Source: Nageia nagi
Taxonomy: Eukaryota > Pinophyta
Assembly (NCBI GenBank): GCA_050084985.1
Contig: JBITNC010000001.1
Span: 168,950,001 to 169,014,000, forward strand
Direction of reading: 5' to 3'
Length of the DNA stretch: 64,000 nucleotides
Part shown: one piece after another, positions 56,046 to 64,000 of the stretch
Layout: the number at the start of each line of letters is the position of its first letter
Numbering within the stretch: position 1 is the first letter of the stretch
Translations under genes and position numbers: made by a program
Notes under the pieces: generated by a model
What the model saw: the letters and a program-made list of their open reading frames with translations, nothing else
Databases searched by the model: none
What the model was told of the DNA's origin: nothing

Positions 56046-56520
56046 TATTTTCAAAAGGAATGAGTTTAACAAAATGACACACATGATTTTAAACACAAAC
56101 AAAACACAAATTATGACAAAAGATTAGGTGATTTTGGATTAATAACCAAGTTATTATAACATCTACCTTATCTTTATTTATCTCAAGATTTAATACCTAA
56201 GATGATATCAAACAATATTGTTATATGTTGATAAAAAATCTATAAACTCCAATGTGTGTGGTGAGATTCATTTCCCTTCTTAGATCATTTGAGATGAGAT
56301 ATCCTAGAGACATTAATAAGCTAGTCTATCCGTATGAAACGTATAGAGGTCCATAGGAAAGAAGGTCGCTAACCAAAATAGAAATATCACCACTCGTAAG
56401 GTATGCCTCATTGCCAGATAGGCATCCATAGCCCTGATGAGGATTAACCCCTTGATCCTGCTACAACCTTGCTCTACTGCTAGTCAGGCATCCATAACCC
56501 CAGTAGAGGATATTGTAATC

Positions 56521-56575
56521 ACCCAAGAATCATTGATATAATGTAGCAATTTTTTTTTTCAAATGATTCTTGGGT
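56521..56575. repeat. Perfect 14-bp inverted repeat (C2)
   Basis: acccaagaatcatt (56521-56534) and aatgattcttgggt (56562-56575) around a 27-base loop containing a T run. Same arms as in C1. Confidence 0.88.
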
Positions 56576-57000
56576 TCGAGATGAAGCGAATAATAGGATA
56601 GATGCATAACTTTCACTCTTAATGTCTCTTAGAATGATTTCATTCAAATTCTCTTAGAATTTTTTTATGTCGTAAGTGTTTGGAGTTTTTAGATTTTCCT
56701 TCAACCACAAACTTTATGTTCTTCTATCATCTATGGTATATCATTTCTTTACAAAAGAAAAGACAAAGTGAATGTAGTGATAACAAGGAGATTATTCTAA
56801 AATGACATTTTCACACATTACACATTTACTAGATAATCACTTTTACAATGACATGCAACATATATTCACATCATACGAGGGCAGGGCACCCAATTGCCAA
56901 GTGACCTCTAGATGTTTCCACCTAGGTAGATTTTATAATTTTATAATTTTTATGTGTTTTATAGTTTTCAATTTTTTAGGATTTTATAATTTTCAATTTT

Positions 57001-58236
57001 TTAGGATTTTATAATTTTTCTAGGGAATCTATTCATGGTACGTTCAAATCGAGTTTGAACTGCATCAGGATTAAATGAACAATGTGTTGAACTAAACAAA
57101 AAACTAAAATCTAATACCACTTGATTATGATAAATTTCTGGAACACAATAATCTAAGTGTTCGAATGTTACGATTTGAGTGATAGAGATGATTTGTTCTC
57201 GATGTTTTAAAGTCAGGTTGTGAGTATAATCAACTATTATTTTGGGCTTTTCTATAGGCCACAGAAGATAGAAATATATCATTAAATCATATTCTGAGTT
57301 AGGAGAACACCATAACTCAAATGCGTTGATACAAACAATAACTTGATATCCATTTATTTTGACATCCCAACCATAAGATTCACGTGCATCATAGAACATC
57401 AAGGCCATTTTTTGTTGTATTTCAAGAGGCATGGAAAAGATATTTGAATACAAAGGAGTAGGAATGTTACGAATAACTTTCATAAAGATATCTTTGTCAT
57501 ACCTACTTTCGAATCCCGAAAGATAAGTTCCATTATTCCATACTCTATGCCCTTTTGATAGTTTTTCGATAATCTCATTTCTAACCCTTATTTGATTCAT
57601 CATTGTAAGTTTGACAATACGACAAGCTTGTTTTTTCTCCAATCTTTATTTCCAAATTGTATGTTGCATTTGCATGCGAGAAAATCTATGAGTTTGCCTA
57701 TAGTGTTGTTGTAACATTCTAGGAGGAAAAGCCATAAAAGTATTTGAAAAATCATAAATCACCCTTTTATGAGGTAAATAATGTAAAATTTCATCCATCC
57801 ATTCTAGGCTTTTGGTTAATTGTTTAACGTATTTCAGCCTAGCTAAAAAGAGTGAATACTTAGTTAATTGGCAATTTATGATGATTCTCGGTATTTCATA
57901 AGGCCATTGTAGGCAGAAAGCTATTATTTCTTATGATATTCTTTCCATATGGGTGAGATATATTTGTGGATTTAAAATAATGCCAGCTTCGTATCCACAA
58001 AAGGTGACTTCCCAACCATTATTTATACCACAAAACATATGGTATGTTCTTTCAAATTGTTCATCAATAGTCAATCGTAAATAATTTAAGAGGTTCAAAT
58101 CAAAGCTATGTTTTAAATATGTTAATGCTAAATCACCTAGATATCTTGGTGGTGGAAATCGTACTTGTGGTTGCACCATGCTACCTTCAGCAGATTCCTT
58201 TGTTAGATTCATTTTTTCTATTTTAACCATTAACAC
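57001..58236 (-). pseudogene. C2 extra ORF with two related domains
   Basis: Same protein as in C1. The first half is at 58236-57660 (broken by a stop at 57931 and a frame with stop near 57645), the second half is open from 57642 to 57001. Motifs of the first half: NNGWEV, LQWP.EIPRIIINC, VIYDFSNTF. Motifs of the second half: YGWDVKINGY, LLWPIEKPKIIVD, VVLDFSFLF, NRFPRK. The start here may be a few codons upstream of that in C1 (MLMVKIEKMN). Where C1 has a stop between IQ and the second half, C2 has Gln. Confidence 0.83.
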
Positions 58237-58316
58237 TTGACAAATATTAATACTTTTATTTATTTATTATTTCAACAATAAAATAAAACAAAAGAAAACT
58301 AATGTACACATTTTTT

Positions 58317-59500
58317 TTATGTATAGAAGGGTCGAAGATGCATGATATTTATAGGTTCACGCTCTTCATTTCCTTCTAAGTATGATAAATGATAAGTTCC
58401 TTTACCAAATTTTTTCTTATGATATATGGCCCTAACCAATTTGTAGCAAACTTATCTCTAAGCTGTCGTTCTATTCGTGAAGTTTGTTGATTTTCTTTTA
58501 AAACCAAATCACCTATTTTGAACTCACAAATTAGAGCCCTTTTATCAAAAGCTCATTTTATCCTCTTCTGATAAACACGCATATGCTCTAAAGCATTAAT
58601 ACGTTTTTCATCTAAAAGCAATAACTGATCTAAGTGAGTCTATCTTGCTTCTTCATCGGGATTTTGCTCACTTAGATTTACTCTAAGGGATGGTATCTCA
58701 AGTTCTATGGGTAGGATGGCTTCTGTTCCATATACTAAAGAGAATGGTGTTGCCCCAATAGGAGTGCATACACTGGTACGATAAGCCCATAAGGCTTTTG
58801 GTATTTGCATATGCCAATCTCTATGAGAATCATTTACTATTTTTGCCAAGATGTTCCGAATAGTTTTATTAGTAGCTTCTGCCTGTCCATTGCCTTGTGG
58901 ATAATATGGAGTGAAAAAACTTTGTTTAATTTTATACTTATCACATATTTGTTTTACATCCTTATTTTTAAAATTCTTCCCATTATCCGTAATTAATTGG
59001 TTCGGTATGCTGAATCTACATATAATATAATTTTCTATAAATTCAGCAATTCGTGAACCAGTGGTGGAAGTCATGGGAATAGCATCTACCCATTTAGTAA
59101 AATATTCAATTGCTGTAATGATGAACTTGTGTCCACCAGAAGATGTAGGTATAGTTTTTCCTATTAAATCTAATGCCCATTTAGAGAATGGCCAAAGTGA
59201 TTGTATAGGATGTAGTTCTTGAGATGGTTGTGAAAATAAATGAGCGTATTGTTGACATTTAAAATATTTTTTAACATATTCACAATAATCCTTTTCCATA
59301 GTTGGCCAATAATACCCCATTCGTATTAATCGTTTTACAATCGCAACACCATTGAAATGTCCTCCGCATGTTCCATCATGGGCAGAGGATATAGCCTTTT
59401 TAATATCATTCCATTCAAGACATCTGAGTAAAATACCGTTGAAATTTCATCGATGCAAGATATTCCCTATCAAATAATATTTAGTTGCTTTGATTTTAAA
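58317..59500 (-). pseudogene. C2 integrase
   Basis: Zinc domain partly altered (KYFKCQQY: the first Cys of the CxxC pair is Tyr). Core: LDLIGKTIP, ITDNGKNF, GQAEATNK, so DDE is intact. It has an open 226-codon frame (59320-58640), followed by stops and a frameshift in the C-terminal domain to 58317. An upstream TGA near 59508 is from the neighbouring CGA to the one mutated in C1. Confidence 0.88.
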
Positions 59501-59506
59501 AGCTCG

Positions 59507-60076
59507 TCATGATGATTTATTAAGGTTTGCAGGAAGAGTTCCAAATTTTAAAAAATCTATCAATTCTTTGTACCAATTATCTTTATCAGTTACGTCAATA
59601 TTTAATACATTTTTTTCTTCATCTTCCTGTTGTAATGATGATTGAGATAATTGAATTATTTCAACTTGAATTGAAGATTTTTTAGGATCTTCTGGGATAA
59701 GAGATCCAATAGAAGCCATAGCATCTACAAATCTATTAGATGATCTTGGTGCTGCTTCTATACTGAATTGGTTAAAAGATTTTAATAATTCCCCAACTAA
59801 TGCTTTATACTTTTGAAGTAAAGGTTCTTTGCATTGGTAGATTCCTTTCACTTGATTTACGATGAGTAAAGAATCTCCAATAATCTTAATTCTTTTAAGT
59901 TTTAATTTAACCATAGTTTTTAATGCTAATATCAAAGCTTCATATTCTGCATTATTATTAGTATAAGGAAATTTTAATTTAAATGAATATGGTATAGGGA
60001 TCCCTTGCGGGGTTATAAATACAATACCTGCTCCACCACCTTGTTCACATCGAGAACCATCAAAGTGTATTGTCAT
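59507..60076 (-). pseudogene. C2 archaeal-type RNase H
   Basis: IHFDGSRCEQGGGAGIVFI, AEYEALILAL, IIGDSLLIVNQ, RSSNRFVDAMAS: all four acidic residues are present. Open for 189 codons from an internal Met; the stop before it (TAG at about 60079) corresponds to TGG in C1. Confidence 0.9.
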
Positions 60077-60079
60077 ATC

Positions 60080-60811
60080 CTAGTCGTCTTCAGGTTCTAC
60101 AGGTATTTCAATTTCATCTAATTGAAACACCCCATCATCAGGTAATTCAATGACAAGGGGTTTATTATCTTGCAATGGAGCATCAATGAGATAGTCAGCA
60201 ATTACTTGTCCTTTTATTAACTTTTGTCCAATAAAATGTAAATCAAATTTAGTTAAGTGCATTATCCACTTTGCAGTTCTTGAATTTTGATATGTTTTAT
60301 TCATCATATATTTTAACGGATCCATTTTAGATATGACATATGTTGTCTGATTTAGCATATAATGTCAAAGCTTTTTAGTAGCAAAAATGATTGCAAGACA
60401 TAATTTTTCCAAATATATATACTTAATCTCGTAGCTCACTAGGGTTCTACTCAGATAATATATAGCTTGTTCTTTATTGTGTTCATTCTTTTGAGCAAGC
60501 ATTGTTCCTAAAGCATTTTCAGTAGCGAAGATATATAATAAAAAGGGTACATCTTTTCTAGGTGGACTTAAGATAGGCGAAGATAATAAATATCTTTTGA
60601 TTTCATCGAATGCCTCTTGTTGCTCTTTGCCCCAATAATATTCTACTCCCTTTTTTAATAATTTTGTAAATGGTTTACATTTATCAGAAAGTTGAGATAT
60701 AAACCTTCTAATGGCTTGTAACTTGCCCTGTAAACTTTGTAATTGTTTTAGATTTACAGGAGGTGGCATGTCTACTACTGCCTTCACTTTACTAGGATCT
60801 ATTTCAATTCC
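60080..60811 (-). pseudogene. C2 first RNase H, catalytically degenerate
   Basis: Same features as C1: YIFATENALGTML replaces the catalytic Asp; TKFDLHFIGQK ends the domain. One stop at 60365 and a C-terminal acidic linker. Confidence 0.85.
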
Positions 60812-61520
60812 TCATCGAGACACAATAAATCCTAATAGTTTTCCTGAAGTTACACCAAAAATAAATTTTTTTGGATTTAATCTTACTTTATGTTCTAATA
60901 ATCTATCTAAAACTTTAATTAGGTCTTTTCCATGATCTACTCGATATTTAGATCTAACCAACAAATCATCGACATAATCTTCTACTATGTCATGCATATA
61001 ATCATGGAATATATAAGTCATAGCCCTTTGATAAGTTGCCCCGGCATTTTTTAATCCAAAAGGCATAACTTTAGAACAAAAGGTACCCCAAGGAGTTATA
61101 AAAGCTATTTTATGTTGATCTTCAGTAGCTATTTTTATTTGATTATAACCAGAAAACCCATCCATTAATGACAACATATCATGTCCTGTTGTTGAATCTA
61201 CCAAACTATCAATGCTAGGTAGAGGGAAATCATCTTTAGGACAAGCTTTGTTAAGATCACAAAAATCTGTGCATATTCTTATTTTTCCACTTGGTTTTTT
61301 CACAGGTACCATATTAGATATCCAATCTGAATAATCTATGGGTTGTATGAATTTAGCTTCTAATAATTTTTGGAGTTCTTCTTTTACCATTAATGCTATA
61401 GTAGGATGCATTTTACGTAATTTTTGTTTAACAGGTTTAGCATCTGACTTTAATGCTAAATTATGTACTACTAATTTAGGATCTATTCCAGGCATATCTG
61501 CATACGACCATGCAAATACC
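60812..61520 (-). pseudogene. C2 reverse transcriptase
   Basis: MPGIDPKLV, VPVKKPSGKIRIC, DFCDLNKACPKDDFPLP, LMDGFSGYNQI, NAGATYQRAM, VEDYVDDLLV. Open for 227 codons to the TGA at 60812-60814, the same stop as in C1. Catalytic YVDD intact. Confidence 0.92.
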
Positions 61521-61525
61521 TTTTC

Positions 61526-63462
61526 TCATTCTTTTAATAAGGTTATGATTTCTTCTTGTTCATTTTTCATGAGGTTTTCTCCTAATTGAATAATTTTAGG
61601 ATTTTGAGGATCATTACTAATATCTATTTCTAAGACTTTTTCAGTAAGCATATGCGACCCCTCTTCTAGTTGATTTGGTACTGGTATCCAACTGTTATCA
61701 TCAACACTATATTCTTCATCGTATTCTTGAGTTTGTTCATTCGTGCATACTTGATTTTCATAGGAACCAAGTATGTGATCTACATTTTTGAATTCATGTA
61801 CCGAAGGATTAGATGATATAAGAGAAAAATCAGCAATTACTTCATCTATAGAAGTATTGGCTATTATTTTGATTAAACTTTGATTTTCGTTAACTTCATC
61901 TATTTGTTCATTATTTTGATCTTCAATATCATTCTCTTTTATTGTAACCATATTTATCGATGGTATATCTGAATATAGACTGATTGATGATTCGACATTT
62001 TTATTTATTTTTTCCTGTATATCACTTGGTAAACATGAATGATTCCAGGGTGGCTCAATATTATTAATAAAGAGCATTTTGACACCTTCTAAGACATCCA
62101 TTTCACTTAATTGTTCTTCTCTTATATCAATAATTTCTTGTACTATGGATTCTTTCTCTAAAATTTTTTCATTATAATCCAAATTCTCTTCTCCTAAATT
62201 TTCCAATGTAGCAAGATTTTTATATTTATTTTGATAACCTAATCCACTTTTATCAGTGGGATCTTGGTATTGTAATTCAATTATTTCTTGTGGACCCTTT
62301 TCATATCGACCCAATCCTCGTCCTTGCCAATTGCATTTGTTAAAATAGGTTAAGACAAATGTTCTTGAACATGGTGATAGATATTTCATATCATTATTGA
62401 AATTTCCTTCATATGTTTGATTGGGTATTGTTGACACAGGATCCACTATCCCCGCATAGATGAACATTGTCTGATTAGGTGTTTCTCCTAAAGGCACTAT
62501 TTGTCCAATTACACTAGGTGATTCGGATACTTTACCCACTTCTTGTGATGAAGGTATATTAAATACCACATCATCTACATCATATTCTCCCATCTCTAAA
62601 TCCATTAATTTAATTTTTACTGGATATACATTGGATGAGTCGTTATTAGATGTAGTATTCACTTGTTTTGATGAAGAAGCTCCATATTTTTCATCTAAAG
62701 TTTTAGCAACTTTTTCCCAAGTATCTTTATCTTGTATAACTATATCACCTTTTCCTTTTATGATTTCAAATTTATTCATATTTTTGTTCATTAATATAGT
62801 TGATAAATTAGGAGACGGTAATGTCACTTTATTCGGATCAAAAATTAAATTACAATGTGAATAAGGATCTAGATCTTTAAAGACACAATGAACTTTATCT
62901 TTATAGATGTATTTTAAACATCCATGATAAGTTGATGGAACACATTGCATTTCTCTAATCCATGGGCATCCTAAAAGAATGTTGTATTGCATAATATTTC
63001 CTTCAATTATATGTAATAAAGTTTGAACGACTTTAGCCCCTATTGTAATCGGCAACACTATTGATCCTAAAGTTGAACACATTGCATCATTAAATGCCCT
63101 AATCTGTAAAGAAGGAGCTAAAATAAGTGAATCTGATAAATTCAAATTTTTGTATGCAGCATCTAAAATTATATTTATAGCTGAACCTTCATCTATCAGA
63201 ATTCTTTTAAATAATTTCCCATCTACTTTACCAATTATATGTAAAGGTGGATCAAGTCCGCCTGGTCCATCGTTATTTAATTTTTCTTGTTCATAAAGGT
63301 GATACTAGGTTGTTGAGATATCCTCAAACTTTCAACTATTGAAATAAAATTATCGGGGTTACTAATATCCACTTGAATTTCTTGTAGAATTTGATTCATA
63401 GCTTCCCTATAACTCTCAGACTGTTGTAATAATTCAAATAAGGTCATCTTAACTGGAGACAT
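61526..63462 (-). pseudogene. C2 protease, G-patch-like segment and acidic linker
   Basis: An open 539-codon frame (63145-61526) covers most of protease, the G-patch-like CNWQGRGLGRYEKG ... SGLGY, and the acidic linker in one frame, showing the original continuity that C1 has lost. The active-site ILIDEGSA lies just upstream (about 63200), interrupted by a stop, and a one-base deletion near 63297 separates the first 61 codons (63462-63277, MSPVKMTLFELLQQ). Confidence 0.87.
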
Positions 63463-64000
63463 TTTTAATTATCGTTGAAGAGCACCTTTTATCGAAACTT
63501 TAGGTTGTTACGGAGGAGGTATAGGTTGTATATTAATTGGGTTTGATATCGATTGATTTTTTCATGGATTATCTTATTTATTCTAATATTGTTGTGCTCA
63601 TGTAGCTATACCGATCATATGTATTGAATCATATATAGTTCCTATAAATGGTATATCCTTATTATTCCATGTATAGTTCATTTGGTTTGGGATAACTGCC
63701 ATATTGTTAGCCTGATGTGAGGGTAAGGGGTTTTGATATATCCCTAAATTTTGATTCGAAGGCACAATAGGATTATCCACATCTATTTTTCGACTATCTA
63801 TCAAGTCTTGAATTTTATGTTGTAAAGTTCAACATTTATTTGTATTATGTGCTTTTTGCCTATGATAAGCACAAAATTCATTTTCCTTACACCATTTGCT
63901 TCCCTTAGTATTAGGATTTTCAGGTTTTATATCAAGTAATGTAATCATACCATTATCACATAATTTTTTAAGTATTTCAGCTAATGGTTCTGATAATGGG
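63463..64000 (-). pseudogene. gag: C2 gag C-terminal part, cut by window edge
   Basis: Matches C1 around 28900-29430: the zinc-knuckle region near 63855-63830 is altered (the final Cys of NTNKC reads as a different residue because of tgttgtaaagttcaac), followed by IQDLIDSRKIDVDNP. Open frame 63804-63598, then decayed. The gag core lies outside the window. Confidence 0.75.

Larger units (their letters stand above)
55245..57000 (-). other. C2 3' region with direct repeats and inverted repeat
   Basis: From about 55690 matches C1. It holds two direct repeats (from 55806 and 55952), a partly duplicated block around 56390-56510 (cattgccagataggcatccatag / ctgctagtcaggcatccataac), and the inverted repeat 56521-56575. 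No gene is recognised. Confidence 0.7.
51284..64000 (-). mobile_element. Element C2: second Tat-like copy carrying a plant mobile domain gene
   Basis: Minus strand, 3' LTR at 51284-52107 and the gag zinc-knuckle region at the right edge; the 5' LTR is outside. From 55690 to 64000 it matches C1 domain by domain. It differs in having unrelated-looking LTRs, an antisense plant mobile domain gene near the 3' end, two instead of three direct repeats, and a short-loop inverted repeat. Confidence 0.9.

Noticed and set aside
1-64000. tRNA, rRNA, host protein-coding genes
   Set aside because: No cloverleaf, rRNA segment or host gene could be recognised; the only gene not of retroviral type is the mobile domain gene inside C2.

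Overview
This window is plant nuclear DNA made almost entirely of nested LTR retrotransposons. I see no host housekeeping gene, rRNA, tRNA or CRISPR array. The polyproteins (plant Ty1/copia, Ty3/gypsy of Tat type with a second RNase H, and a plant mobile domain gene) require a plant. The long, old, heavily nested and methylation-decayed elements suggest a giant genome; a gymnosperm is plausible, but I cannot prove it.

Layout by insertion. Element E (1-1599, minus) is the 5' end of a retroelement running off the left edge. Element D (LTR end near 3117, PBS at 3120, gag from 3475) is a Ty3/gypsy copy whose gag is split at 3633/49822 by element A and whose protease-RT linker is cut at about 51283 by element C2. 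Element A (3634-49816, 5-bp duplication GTTAG) is a Ty3/gypsy element with 1.88-kb LTRs, gag, protease, an RNase H-like domain ahead of RT, RT, RNase H, integrase and a long extra ORF. A copia element (5457-13682) sits in A's left LTR. Element B (14031-37021) sits in A's leader. Element C1 (17301-35628, minus, duplication AAGTG) sits inside B. The deepest nesting is C1 in B in A in D.

C1 and C2 (51284 to the right edge) are two copies of one Tat-like family with very different LTRs. They share a single-frame gag-pol (coiled coil, gag, zinc knuckle, protease, G-patch-like segment, RT, degenerate RNase H, archaeal-type RNase H, integrase) and a downstream sense ORF with an internal duplication. 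C2 also carries, antisense, a plant mobile domain gene with an apparent intron. Element B has no gag or pol, only an ORF related to A's extra ORF.

Decay is dominated by C-to-T/G-to-A transitions at plant methylation contexts. The clearest cases are the mobile domain gene (about 19 stops, no frameshift over 683 codons) and the C1 LTR repeat array, where sites read TGATGTCA or TGACATCA, both explained by loss of the CpG from TGACGTCA.
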